A DNA stretch of 64,000 bases from Anderseniella sp039978075 (GTDB lineage: Bacteria > Pseudomonadota > Alphaproteobacteria > Rhizobiales > Aestuariivirgaceae). The DNA lies in the NCBI GenBank assembly GCA_039978075.1, contig JBDWCA010000014.1:1-64000 (forward strand), read 5' to 3'. The notes under the pieces are model-generated. The model searched no databases, had not been told where the DNA came from, and saw only the letters and a list, made by a program, of their open reading frames with translations. Position 1 is the stretch's first letter. Each line of letters starts with the position of its first letter. Positions 33,096 through 41,680 of the stretch are shown piece by piece. Position numbers and translations under genes: made by a program.

Positions 33096-34370
33096 TTATG
33101 GAGGTGTCATTGCACCGATGACTGCACCGGTCATCAGCGTTGCCAGAAGACCAGACACCAGTGAACGCGGTCCGAGGGACAAAATATCGGAGCGCCGGTC
33201 CGGGCACAAAGCCAAAAGTCCGCCGGTCATGATCCCGAGTGAGCCGAAATTGGCGAAACCGCACAGTGCATAAGTGAGAATGAGCCGGCTGCGGTCCGAC
33301 AGAGCAGTTGCGCCGGTATCGGCCAGCTGCAGGTAGGCGAGCAGTTCGTTGAGAACGGTTTTGACGCCGATCAACTGACCCGCCTGGGCGGCTTCACTCC
33401 ACGGGATGCCGGTTAGCAATGCAAGAGGTGTCATCACCCAGCCGAATATCTGCTGCGCTGAAACCGTTGCGCCGAAAGGAGACGTGGCGGCCGACAAGGC
33501 CATGTCGACCAGCGCCACCAGCGCAACCATGACCACAAGCATGGCGGCGACAGAAACCACAAGCCTGATTCCATCGGTGGTGCCGGTTGCGATGGCCTCC
33601 ATGACCGAACTGCTCTTGTACGGTTCGTCAATCTCGGCGACGTCGATTGTGTCTTCCTCGCTCGACCAGGGCACCATCAGGCGTGCGATTACCAGTGCTG
33701 CCGGGGCACTCATCAGTGACGCCAGCAGGATATGGCCTGCAGCGCCGGCCAGTACCGGTTCCAGGAATATTGCGTACAGTGCCATGACAGTGCCTGCCAC
33801 CGTTGCCATGCCGGTGGTCATCATGGCGAACAGCGCGCCGCGGCTGGCACCTGCAAGGTAAGGCCGTGCCAGAATGGGCGCCTCCACCATGCCGACAAAC
33901 ACGTTGGCCGCGGCGACCGTGCCAACGGGTCCGGTGACCCCCATGCTGCGACCAAGCAGCCATGCAAGAAACCCGACGACTTTCTGCAGGATGCCCCAGT
34001 GGTACAACAGACGGGCAATAACGCTCATCATCACGATAATCGGCAGTGCCTGCAGGGCCAGTACAAAGCCTTTGCCGGGATCGGTGACGGTAAACGGTGT
34101 CGGGCCGCCTGCCAGATAACCGAACAGGAATTTCATACCGGCGCCGGTTGCCGTTTGCAGCGCAATAACGGCGCCTGCGAGCAGATCAAAGACAAAGCTG
34201 AGTTGCGGGATCAGCAGGAATATACCTGCGATGATGAACTGCAGTGCAATTCCACCTGCAGCAATTTTCACGGCATGGCTCAAGGGAAGGACATCGCGAC
34301 GCTCACACAGCAACCAGGCAATGAGCGGAAGTACAATGAGCCCGCACAGACTTTGCAGCATTAATCCCAA
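33096..34370 (-). CDS. Concentrative nucleoside transporter (CNT/NupC family)
   Basis: The 424-residue inner-membrane protein has about ten helices and the CNT signatures GVTGPVGTVAAANVFVGMVE and APILARPYLAGASRGALFAM, then the gated core ending SLGIMTGGLLALCPDRR. GGAGG five bases before TTG at 34370 supports that non-ATG start; ATG at 34361 is the alternative. It converges on the secreted-protein gene. CNT carriers import nucleosides with Na+ or H+; which nucleosides is not readable from sequence. Confidence 0.92.
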   Translation of the reverse strand: MGLMLQSLCGLIVLPLIAWLLCERRDVLPLSHAVKIAAGGIALQFIIAGIFLLIPQLSFVFDLLAGAVIALQTATGAGMKFLFGYLAGGPTPFTVTDPGKGFVLALQALPIIVMMSVIARLLYHWGILQKVVGFLAWLLGRSMGVTGPVGTVAAANVFVGMVEAPILARPYLAGASRGALFAMMTTGMATVAGTVMALYAIFLEPVLAGAAGHILLASLMSAPAALVIARLMVPWSSEEDTIDVAEIDEPYKSSSVMEAIATGTTDGIRLVVSVAAMLVVMVALVALVDMALSAATSPFGATVSAQQIFGWVMTPLALLTGIPWSEAAQAGQLIGVKTVLNELLAYLQLADTGATALSDRSRLILTYALCGFANFGSLGIMTGGLLALCPDRRSDILSLGPRSLVSGLLATLMTGAVIGAMTPP

Positions 34371-34539
34371 ATTGTCCTCCCGCCCGGATATCTGCTCCGC
34401 ACCGCCGTGCAGACGACGAAAATAGACGATAAAAGGCTGCTGTGACCACCCGCTTTCACGCTAATTTTCAAGGTGGAAAAATAAAGCGCCAGATCACCTG
34501 ACTGTTTGCTGTGCTTCGTGGTATGAGACACAACAGCAA

Positions 34540-34563
34540 CACGGGTTCAGGTGAACCGATAAA
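34540..34563. repeat. Inverted-repeat element, copy 2 (shared with 31659-31682)
   Basis: CACGGGTTC, four variable bases, GAACCG and ATAAA, aligned base for base with copy 1 outside the four-base spacer and one flanking position. It ends 17 bases before the TTG at 34581, close enough to affect initiation of that gene. Confidence 0.45.
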
Positions 34564-34580
34564 CCTGATCTGGCAGCGAC

Positions 34581-35666
34581 TTGAAAACAGAATGGACGAG
34601 TGAATTGAGAGACCATAAACAGGGCGACTTTTCCCGGGAAGAAGTGACACTTGCGAACCGTAATTCCGGCATAGCCCTTGAGATGTTGCGCTATGACGTA
34701 ACGCCGGTCGGGATGCATTATCTGCTGACCCACTTCGACTATCCGTACCTGGAGACTGATAGCTGGAAGCTGGAGATAGGCGGGCTGGTTGACGAGCCTG
34801 CGGTACTGACACTGGCCGACCTCAAGGCGCTGCCGCAAATATCCCAGACGGTCACGCTGGAATGCGCCGGTAACGGTCGCGCCAATATCGACCAGCGCTA
34901 TCAGAGCATGCCGTGGCAACATGAGGCAGTCAGCACCGCGAAGTGGACCGGTGTGAGGCTTTCGGATGTGCTGGAGAAAATTTCAATTGATCCATCTGCC
35001 ATCGAGATCGTGTTTTACGGAGCCGACCATGGCGAGGATGCAAATGGCGAGCATGACTTTGGCAGGTCTCTGTCGGTTGCACATGCGATGCAGCCGGAAG
35101 TCATGCTGGTCTATGAGATGAATGATTTGCCGCTGTTGCCACAGCATGGTGCACCGGTGCGCATGATCGTGCCCGGTTGGTACGGTATGGCCAGCGTGAA
35201 GTGGCTGACCCGTATCGAGGCAATCGATCGGGAATTTGACGGACCACAGCAGGTCGGAACCTATGTTTTTCGCGACAAACCGGAGGACCCAGGCAGGTTC
35301 GTGCAGGAAATACGCGTCAAGTCGCTGATGATCCCGCCCGGATTTCCGGACTTTTATTCACGCGGGCGGTTTGCCGATGCCGGGCAGGTTGAGCTGATGG
35401 GACGGGCCTGGTCCGGCAATGGCGTCGGTATCTCGCGTGTCGAGGTCAGCGTCGATGGTGTCTGGCATGAGGCCGTGCTGACGGCGCCGGCGACAAAGTA
35501 TGCCTGGACACGCTGGCACTGGCACTGGGATGCAACGCCCGGCGAGCATGTCCTGCAATGCCGGGCGACAGATGCCAATGGACAGGTGCAGCCGCTGGAA
35601 GCGCGCTGGGATGTTCAGGGCTTTGGCAATAACGGCGTGCAATCAGTGGCTGTCAGGGTGCGGTAG
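34581..35666 (+). CDS. Sulfite-oxidase-family molybdopterin enzyme, cytoplasmic form
   Basis: The 361-residue protein (from TTG 34581; TTG 34605 is also possible) contains the molybdopterin domain of the sulfite oxidase family: TPVGMHYLLTHFDYP, then TLECAGNGRAN (about 93-103) with the conserved molybdenum-ligand cysteine, and VRMIVPGWYGMASVKWLTRI. A C-terminal dimerisation-like domain follows (about 255-355; VELMGRAWSGNGVGISRVEV). There is no signal peptide, unlike periplasmic SorA or MsrP, and no cytochrome gene next to it. Sulfite released by the CuyA-like enzyme far upstream is one conceivable substrate; this is speculation. Confidence 0.85.
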   Translation: MKTEWTSELRDHKQGDFSREEVTLANRNSGIALEMLRYDVTPVGMHYLLTHFDYPYLETDSWKLEIGGLVDEPAVLTLADLKALPQISQTVTLECAGNGRANIDQRYQSMPWQHEAVSTAKWTGVRLSDVLEKISIDPSAIEIVFYGADHGEDANGEHDFGRSLSVAHAMQPEVMLVYEMNDLPLLPQHGAPVRMIVPGWYGMASVKWLTRIEAIDREFDGPQQVGTYVFRDKPEDPGRFVQEIRVKSLMIPPGFPDFYSRGRFADAGQVELMGRAWSGNGVGISRVEVSVDGVWHEAVLTAPATKYAWTRWHWHWDATPGEHVLQCRATDANGQVQPLEARWDVQGFGNNGVQSVAVRVR

Positions 35667-35679
35667 ACGGAAACGTCAC

Positions 35680-36171
35680 TCAGGTCTGTTCGCTCCAGAC
35701 CATTGTCATTATGTGCTGCGGGCCACTCGGGCCGCCTTCGTAAATCTCGCCGGTATCTTGAAACCCACCTGCGGCGTAGACATGGTGAGCCAGTTTGTTG
35801 CGGCAGTTGACGGTGAGCACAACGCCGGGAGCATTAGGGTATTCGCGTTTGAGCAATTCCGGCAGGCGCTGGATGAACCGCCTGCCGATGCCGAGGCCCT
35901 GATAATTCTTGTCAATCACCACCTGGCACAATTCCAGTAACGGTTGCCGGACATAATCCGGGACCCTGGTGTCGATCTGGAAGAAGCCGGCTATGTCGGT
36001 ATCGATCTCAATGACGAAGTTGTCGCGCTTCAAAGCCGTCGTCTCCAGCGTCAATGGCATGGGGTCGACAAACTGCAGTTGCTCTTTGGCGACTGCGAGC
36101 CCGGCAGCGAGGGCATGGTCGTCTGCCGACATGTGCCGCAAGACCAGGGTATGGGAGCTGGATATTGTCAT
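35680..36171 (-). CDS. GNAT-family N-acetyltransferase
   Basis: The 163-residue protein shows the GNAT fold: a substrate strand region (LVLRHMSADDHALAAGLAVA), FVIEIDTDIAGFFQID, and the acetyl-CoA-binding motif NYQGLGIGRRFIQRLPELLK near residue 100, followed by NCRNKLAHHVYAAGGFQDTG, which is typical of the family end. ATG 36171 is preferred over an upstream GTG at 36198. The acceptor substrate is unknown. It converges on the sulfite-oxidase-like gene with 13 bases between stops. Confidence 0.85.
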   Translation of the reverse strand: MTISSSHTLVLRHMSADDHALAAGLAVAKEQLQFVDPMPLTLETTALKRDNFVIEIDTDIAGFFQIDTRVPDYVRQPLLELCQVVIDKNYQGLGIGRRFIQRLPELLKREYPNAPGVVLTVNCRNKLAHHVYAAGGFQDTGEIYEGGPSGPQHIMTMVWSEQT

Positions 36172-36266
36172 GACCGGTCCGTTTTCAGATACTCGCACTG
36201 GCCCTTATTGTTATTGCCGCCATATGGCAAGATCATTCGTAAAAACTGCTGAACCGGACAGGCAAA

Positions 36267-36635
36267 ATGGATACCAAGATGATTGATAAATTTGTCGCCC
36301 TGGAAACCGGGGTCTGGGAGGCCCTGGTCAATGGTGACAGTGATGCAGATGCTGCACTGCTGTCGGAGGATTTTCTAGGTGTCTATGAAACCGGGTTCTC
36401 AGACAGAACTGACCATGCCGCCATGCTGAATAACGGACCCACCGTGTTGAAGTATCAAATTGAAAATGCCCGGCTTCGGGTTGTCGGAGACAAGGCTGCT
36501 CTGTTGTCCTATCTGGCTTGCTATACAAAACCGGCAAACCCTGCCAAACAAGAGCAAATGTATGTGTCTTCACTATGGGAAGAGATCGACGGCAGGTGGA
36601 TCAACACGTTCAGCCAGGACACCGACGCAACCTGA
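36267..36635 (+). CDS. NTF2-like/DUF4440 small protein
   Basis: The 122-residue protein has the cone-shaped NTF2-like layout of DUF4440: an opening helix KFVALETGVWEALVNGDSDA, then DADAALLSEDFLGVYETGFS, and C-terminal strands including MYVSSLWEEIDGRWIN. Such domains bind small molecules or act as minor enzymes. It sits alone between GNAT and the desulfhydrase gene, transcribed with the latter (110-base gap). Confidence 0.75.
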   Translation: MDTKMIDKFVALETGVWEALVNGDSDADAALLSEDFLGVYETGFSDRTDHAAMLNNGPTVLKYQIENARLRVVGDKAALLSYLACYTKPANPAKQEQMYVSSLWEEIDGRWINTFSQDTDAT

Positions 36636-36744
36636 CATCTATACCTGCAATACAGGAGAGTTTTCTCAGTTGCGTCGGACCGACCTCCCTATGGGCTTGC
36701 GTTGAGATTTTGTTGCTGAGTTGTTTAAGTGAAAGGTTTGTCTG

Positions 36745-37755
36745 ATGAGCGATACGTTTGCCGGTGTAAATAGCTTCCCGAGAGCCGAGTTGCTGTCCGG
36801 GCCAACGCCCATCGAGCGGCTTGACCGGTTGTCCCGGCAGCTTGGTATCGATCTGTCGATCAAGCGCGATGATCTGACCGGACTTGGATTTGGTGGCAAC
36901 AAGGTCAGGCAGCTTGAGTTCTATTTTGGCGCTGCGCTGGAAAAAGGGGCTGACACTGTGCTGATCACAGGCGCCGTTCAGTCCAACTATGCGCGCACCG
37001 CTGCAACGGCAGCTGCCAAGCTCGGGCTCGGTGCAGTGATCCAGATGGAAAACCGGGTTCACGGCATGGATGATACCTACAACACATCGGGAAACGTGTT
37101 GCTGTCCCGAATGCTGGGTGCGGAATTCATGCACTATCCCGAAGGCGAGGATGAAGCCGGTGCCGACCTCGCGCTGCGCCAGCGGGCCGAGGACCTGAGC
37201 AGTGAAGGCCGCACGCCGTACGTCATTCCGTTAGGACTCAACAATCCGCCTTTGGGGGCGTTGGGGTATATGAAGGCGGCCGAGGAAATTCTGCAGCAGG
37301 GTGATGAGTTCGATTGCATGGTGGTGGCGTCGGGAAGCGGCCTGACCCATTTCGGACTGCTGGCCGGCCTGCGCGCGCTGGGTTGCAAAACGCCCGTGCA
37401 TGGCATCTGCGTACGGCGCAACGCTGCAGAGCAATCTCAGCGTCTGGCTACGGTCGGCGCCAATCTCGACGCGCTGCTGAGCTGCGATCCGATAACAGAT
37501 GCGTCTGACATTCTGACCTGGGATGGCGCACTTGAGCCAGGCTACGGCCATGTCGGACCGCCGGCACGCGAAGCCATCATGATGATGGCGCGTCAGGAGG
37601 GATTGTTTCTGGACCCGGTTTACACGGGCAAGAGTTTTGCCGGTGTGCCGGGGTTGGTCAGGGAGGGTGTCATTAAACCGGGTGAGCGTGTCCTGTTCAT
37701 CCATACAGGCGGCCAACCGGCCCTGTTTGCCTATCAGAGCGAGCTTGGAATTTAG
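36745..37755 (+). CDS. dcyD: D-cysteine desulfhydrase (PLP, ACC-deaminase family)
   Basis: The 336-residue protein is a second member of the family seen at 2267. The PLP lysine is K53 in GFGGNKVRQLEF, and GAVQSNYARTAATAAAKLG and FIHTGGQPALFAY are family motifs. It shows the plain D-cysteine desulfhydrase length. GAAAGG nine bases upstream supports the start. It converges on the KDPG aldolase gene, separated by one base. It degrades D-cysteine to pyruvate, sulfide and ammonia if the annotation is right; other D-amino acids or ACC are possible. Confidence 0.82.
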   Translation: MSDTFAGVNSFPRAELLSGPTPIERLDRLSRQLGIDLSIKRDDLTGLGFGGNKVRQLEFYFGAALEKGADTVLITGAVQSNYARTAATAAAKLGLGAVIQMENRVHGMDDTYNTSGNVLLSRMLGAEFMHYPEGEDEAGADLALRQRAEDLSSEGRTPYVIPLGLNNPPLGALGYMKAAEEILQQGDEFDCMVVASGSGLTHFGLLAGLRALGCKTPVHGICVRRNAAEQSQRLATVGANLDALLSCDPITDASDILTWDGALEPGYGHVGPPAREAIMMMARQEGLFLDPVYTGKSFAGVPGLVREGVIKPGERVLFIHTGGQPALFAYQSELGI

Positions 37756-37756
37756 C

Positions 37757-38401
37757 TCAGCCGGACAGTTTCGCGGCTTGCGCAGCAAGGCTCTCAATTG
37801 CCGGCCAGTTCCCGGAATCAAGGTGCTCAGACGGGACAATCCAGGATCCTCCTGCACACAGTACGTTTGGTAGTTTGAGGTAGGTTTCGACGTTTTCCGG
37901 GTTCAGACCACCGGTCGGACAGAAGTGGAAATCGGGCATGGGTCCGGCAAACGCCTTGAGTGTCGGAGCGCCGCCGGACGCTTCGGCGGGGAAGAATTTG
38001 GCAACGTCATATCCGCGTTCATGCAGACGCATCATTTCCGACACAGTTGCGATACCGCCCAGCAATGGCAGGTCATGGCGTTCGCAGGAACTCACCAGCG
38101 CTTCGGTCGTGCCGGGTGATACGCCAAACCTCGCGCCTGCATCAACGGCTGCAGCAACATCGTCGTCTGACAGCAATGTGCCCACACCGACCACACAACC
38201 TGCCACGGTGCCCATCGCCCTGATGACCTCAATTGCCACTGGCGTGCGCAGTGTGACTTCGACAATCGGCAATCCACCCGCTACCAGGCTTTCCGCCAAT
38301 GGTATCGCGTGGGATGGATCGTGGACGACCAGGACCGGGACGATTGGCACTGCATGCAGCATTGCCCTGAGTTGACTTGAACTTTCCTTGCCGGTGAGCA
38401 T
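37757..38401 (-). CDS. eda: 2-keto-3-deoxy-6-phosphogluconate (KDPG) aldolase
   Basis: The 214-residue class I aldolase splits KDPG into pyruvate and glyceraldehyde-3-phosphate. The proton-shuttling glutamate is in LPIVEVTLRTP (about 47), VGVGTLLSDDDV and FGVSPGTTEAL are family motifs, and the Schiff-base lysine lies in YDVAKFFPAE (about 134). The phosphate-binding region reads CPTGGLNPENV. It is divergent from the TRAP operon and shares the 354-base control region that holds the 13-base palindrome. It completes the kinase-aldolase pair with the KDG kinase at 42427. Confidence 0.92.
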   Translation of the reverse strand: MLTGKESSSQLRAMLHAVPIVPVLVVHDPSHAIPLAESLVAGGLPIVEVTLRTPVAIEVIRAMGTVAGCVVGVGTLLSDDDVAAAVDAGARFGVSPGTTEALVSSCERHDLPLLGGIATVSEMMRLHERGYDVAKFFPAEASGGAPTLKAFAGPMPDFHFCPTGGLNPENVETYLKLPNVLCAGGSWIVPSEHLDSGNWPAIESLAAQAAKLSG

Positions 38402-38627
38402 TGTTTTTTAATCTCCAGGGGCCAATCGGAAAATCGGCCTGATTTGGTCATGCCGATGATTACTGAGAATTCTTCCGCAGAAAGACGGACCTGACTTCAT
38501 CAACCATTGTGGCTTGTGGCATTTTAAAACATCTACAATCAATATCTTACTGCGGTGAGCCGCCAAACTATCCAGAAAATTTCACACGCCGTCATCGCTG
38601 GATGAGTCCATCACCTGCATTTGAAAA

Positions 38628-38640
38628 AGTACCATACTAG
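38628..38640. promoter_or_regulatory. Probable GntR operator, copy 1 (TRAP operon/eda control region)
   Basis: AGTACCATACTAG, with the palindromic core AGTA-CCA-TACT, is identical to the site upstream of the GntR gene (44038-44050). It lies in the 354-base gap between eda (38401) and the TRAP binding-protein gene (38756). A TTGACA (38652-38657) downstream is a candidate -35 element, so binding would sit just upstream of the promoter. A small CCAGAA/TTCTGG hairpin lies at 38713-38727 in the leader. Nothing else is evident in the gap. Confidence 0.7.
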
Positions 38641-38755
38641 TAAACATAATGATTGACACGTCAAATTCGACATGACTAATTTCATCATCGAACCCCATTT
38701 AGAAGGGTTGTTCCAGAATGGTTCTGGTGGCTTTTCGGGGCTAGTGGAGGAAAAA

Positions 38756-39757
38756 ATGAACCTGACAAAAACGATGAAAAAACTTATGTCCGGCGCCGTT
38801 GTTGCCGGCATGGCTGTTCTTGCAGTTACCGCCGCCAAGGCGGAAGACATGACGCTGCGCGGTGCCAGCCTGTTCGACAATGAGCACGCCTATTCCAAAA
38901 CCCTCATCAAGCTTGGTGAGCTGGTCAACAAGGAATACGGCAAGAAGGTCACCTTTGATCTGCGTGGCAATAGCGAGCTGGGCATTGAGCCTGACTACGT
39001 GAACTTCCTGACCCAGGGCGTGGCCATCGATTACGCCATTATCGCGCCATCCAATCTGGCTCGTTTTGCCCCGTCAGTGCCGTTGATGGATATGCCGTTT
39101 GTGTTCCGCGATCTGGATCACTGGAACGCGGTTTTGTCCAGCGACGTCCTGAAACCGCTGGAAGAAGAACTGCTCAAGAAAGCAGACCTGATGATCATCG
39201 GCTATGCGGGCGGCGGTACCCGCAACCTGATCTCCAACAAGAAGATTTCCAACATCGAAGAGCTGACCGGCCACAAGATGCGGGTCATGGGTGCGCCCAT
39301 CCAGGCGCGGGTGTTCGAGGCCATCAAGGCAGCGCCATCGGCCATCGCTTACTCCGAGGTTTACAATGCCATTCAGACGGGCGTCGTAGATGGGCTTGAA
39401 AACGAGTCAGCCAGCCTGCTGCAGTACAAGTTCTTTGAAGTTGCACCGCATATCACGCTGACCCAGCATTCCATTACGGTTCGCCCGATCATCTTCAGCG
39501 GCAAAGCCTTCCGCAAGCTGCCTGAAGACCTTCAGAAAGCCATTCTCAAGGCTGGCAAGGAAGCAGGCGAATTTGGTCGCGCACTTGAATCATCGGAAGA
39601 TTCCAAGAAGCTGGATCAGATGAAGGAAGCCAAGCAGATTGAGGTTCACCCATTTGCTGCCCGTGAAAAACTGCTTGATCTGGTGACGCCGGTCCAGGAC
39701 GCCTATGCTAAAGAGCTGGGCGCTGAAGACCTGCTGCAGGCCATTCGCTCGAAATAA
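38756..39757 (+). CDS. TRAP transporter solute-binding protein (DctP type)
   Basis: The 333-residue periplasmic protein starts at ATG 38756 behind TGGAGG; upstream in-frame ATG 38672 gives no signal. The signal peptide ends near 30 (VVAGMAVLAVTAAKAEDMT). DctP motifs include LRGNSELGIEPDYVNFLTQG, FRDLDHWNAVL, GYAGGGTRNLIS and the conserved arginine in GHKMRVMGAPIQARVFEAI, followed by VYNAIQTGVVDGLENE. In this context the ligand is probably a uronate or keto-deoxy sugar acid. DctQ and DctM genes follow after a hairpin. Confidence 0.92.
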   Translation: MNLTKTMKKLMSGAVVAGMAVLAVTAAKAEDMTLRGASLFDNEHAYSKTLIKLGELVNKEYGKKVTFDLRGNSELGIEPDYVNFLTQGVAIDYAIIAPSNLARFAPSVPLMDMPFVFRDLDHWNAVLSSDVLKPLEEELLKKADLMIIGYAGGGTRNLISNKKISNIEELTGHKMRVMGAPIQARVFEAIKAAPSAIAYSEVYNAIQTGVVDGLENESASLLQYKFFEVAPHITLTQHSITVRPIIFSGKAFRKLPEDLQKAILKAGKEAGEFGRALESSEDSKKLDQMKEAKQIEVHPFAAREKLLDLVTPVQDAYAKELGAEDLLQAIRSK

Positions 39758-39772
39758 ATGCGGAGCCGGGGA

Positions 39773-39805
39773 TTTCCCCTGTGGTACGACTGACCGCAGG
39801 GGAAA
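39773..39805 (+). promoter_or_regulatory. Intergenic hairpin after the TRAP binding-protein gene
   Basis: TTTCCCCTGTGG (39773-39784) pairs with CCGCAGGGGAAA (39794-39805), 12 positions with one G-T wobble, loop of 9. It lies 16 bases after the stop and likely tunes expression between the binding protein and the membrane subunits. Confidence 0.6.
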
Positions 39806-39834
39806 ATTTGCCGGTTTCCCGGGGAGGGGACACC

Positions 39835-40332
39835 ATGATCGAGAAGGCCCTGGAAGGCTTCTGCCAGTTGCTGCGCGTAATGGTGGGTGTCCTGGTGGCA
39901 GCGCTCATTGTGCCCGTTACCATGCAGGTATTGGCTCGATATACGGGCATCATCCCGGTGTATTTGTGGACCGAGGAACTGGCGACTTATCTCTTTGTCT
40001 GGATGGTGATGTTAGGCTCCATCATCGCGGTGTGGGAAGGGACCCACTTCGATGTGCATGTCGTGCGTGAAGCCACATCACCGCTCGGCAAGCTCCTGCA
40101 AAAGGGCTTCGTGCTGCTGGTTATGTGCGTGTTTGCGCTGCTGTTTGCCTATTACGGCATTGGTTATGCAAAATTCGGCTCCATCCAGACATCGGTGATG
40201 ATGCAGGTCAACCTGCTGGTGATTTACATTACGGTGCCGTTTGCCGGATTTTGCTGGGCAATTTTCTCGTTGTTCCGGTTCTGGCAAGCTGTTCAGGAAT
40301 ACCGCCATGGTCCTGAAAGGCACTCGGTATGA
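39835..40332 (+). CDS. TRAP transporter small membrane subunit (DctQ type)
   Basis: The 165-residue protein has four membrane helices, the DctQ layout. Motifs are RYTGIIPVYLWTEELATYLFVW (conserved WxEE) and GSIIAVWEGTHFDV. ATG 39835 has GGGAGGGG upstream; the open frame before it is noise. Its stop overlaps the DctM start by four bases. Confidence 0.9.
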   Translation: MIEKALEGFCQLLRVMVGVLVAALIVPVTMQVLARYTGIIPVYLWTEELATYLFVWMVMLGSIIAVWEGTHFDVHVVREATSPLGKLLQKGFVLLVMCVFALLFAYYGIGYAKFGSIQTSVMMQVNLLVIYITVPFAGFCWAIFSLFRFWQAVQEYRHGPERHSV

Positions 40333-41636
40333 TCATTTCAACCGGTATTGCCTGCCTTATTCTTCTGACAGGTTTCATCACACTGGTTGTGGCGCGCGTG
40401 CCGGTCGCATTTGCGCTTGGCATCGCAACCATACCGCTGGTGGTGTTCGACATCCGGTTGACGCCGTTCCTGATCATGGACCGGATGTTCAACTCCTATA
40501 ACTCCTTCATTCTGCTTGCGGTTCCGTTCTTTCTGCTGGCGGCAAACCTGATGAACGGTGGCAAGATAACCGACAAGCTGATCGAATTCGCCCGCGTCCT
40601 GACCGGGTGGCTGCCGGGTGGACTTGGTCACGTGAACGTAGCTGTGTCGATGTTGTTTGCCGGCATTTCCGGATCATCCACCGCAGATGCCGCCGGTTGC
40701 GGCAAGATCCTGATTCCGGCCATGACCAGGCAGGGGTTTGACCCGCGATTTGCCGTCGCCATAACCGCGTGTTCTTCCGTTATGGGCGTGATCATCCCAC
40801 CCAGCATCCTGATGATTGTGTGGGGTGGTGTAATGTCCATTTCGGTGGGCGCACTGTTTCTCGCTGGTGCGATACCGGGGCTGATGATTGCAGCCGCCCT
40901 GATGGCGACCGTCTATGGCTACGCAAAGGTGTATGACTATCCCACCGCCGGAAGACCGACCGTGGTGGAATTCTGGAATGCGCTCAAGGGAGCCGGGCTG
41001 GCTTTGCTGACGCCGGTGTTCGTCATTGGCGGCATTGTGGGTGGAGTCGTCACGCCAACGGAAAGCGCGATTATTGCAGCCTTCTACTCATTCTTCCTGG
41101 GCTTTGTCGTGTACCGCACCATAACCTTACGCGACACAATCGGCATCCTGTATGAGACAGGCCGGTTCGCGTCGATCTCACTGTTTGCGATCGGAACCGC
41201 ATCGGTCTTCGGCTGGATGCTGGCTTTCTACAATGTGCCGCGCCTGATGGTCGGTGTCATGACCGGTCTCGAGTTCGGCCAGTTTGGCACCGCGCTGGTG
41301 ATTGCGGCCTTCTTCCTGCTGTTTGGCCTGTTCATCGATGCGATTCCGGCGATCATCATTCTTGGCACCGTACTGTACCCGGTGGCCCAGGCCGCCGACA
41401 TTCACCCGGTGGTTTTTGCGATTATCGGTATCGTCTCGCTGGCCTTTGGGCTGGTTACCCCGCCCTACGGGCTTTGCCTGCTGATCTCGGCCTCCATAGC
41501 CGAACTCAATGTGGTCAAGGTGCTGCGTGACGTGGTCATCATCCTTATGCCGATGCTTCTCATATTGCTGCTCATCATCCTGTTTCCGGAGATCGCTCTC
41601 TGGTTGCCGAGGATGCTGATGCCCGGATTCAAATAA
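40329..41636 (+). CDS. TRAP transporter large membrane subunit (DctM type)
   Basis: The 435-residue protein has about twelve helices with DctM signatures: NSFILLAVPFFLLAANLMN, GLGHVNVAVSMLFAGISGSS and ADAAGCGKILIPAM, MGVIIPPSILMIVWGG, and the C-terminal GLVTPPYGLCLLISASIAEL. It forms the H+/Na+-driven import channel with DctQ and the DctP protein. The SDR gene follows after 44 bases and is part of the same operon. Confidence 0.94.
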   Translation: MIISTGIACLILLTGFITLVVARVPVAFALGIATIPLVVFDIRLTPFLIMDRMFNSYNSFILLAVPFFLLAANLMNGGKITDKLIEFARVLTGWLPGGLGHVNVAVSMLFAGISGSSTADAAGCGKILIPAMTRQGFDPRFAVAITACSSVMGVIIPPSILMIVWGGVMSISVGALFLAGAIPGLMIAAALMATVYGYAKVYDYPTAGRPTVVEFWNALKGAGLALLTPVFVIGGIVGGVVTPTESAIIAAFYSFFLGFVVYRTITLRDTIGILYETGRFASISLFAIGTASVFGWMLAFYNVPRLMVGVMTGLEFGQFGTALVIAAFFLLFGLFIDAIPAIIILGTVLYPVAQAADIHPVVFAIIGIVSLAFGLVTPPYGLCLLISASIAELNVVKVLRDVVIILMPMLLILLLIILFPEIALWLPRMLMPGFK

Positions 41637-41680
41637 ATTGCCACCAGGCACCCAATGCCGAATTTCAACAGGAGAATACT

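Noticed and set aside
31795..33264. 489-codon open frame on the minus strand opposite the secreted-protein gene
   Set aside because: It is fully antisense to a gene with a signal peptide, ribosome binding site and domain motif. Its composition is rich in His, Arg and Pro with no recognisable domain; it is the mirror frame of a GC-rich gene.
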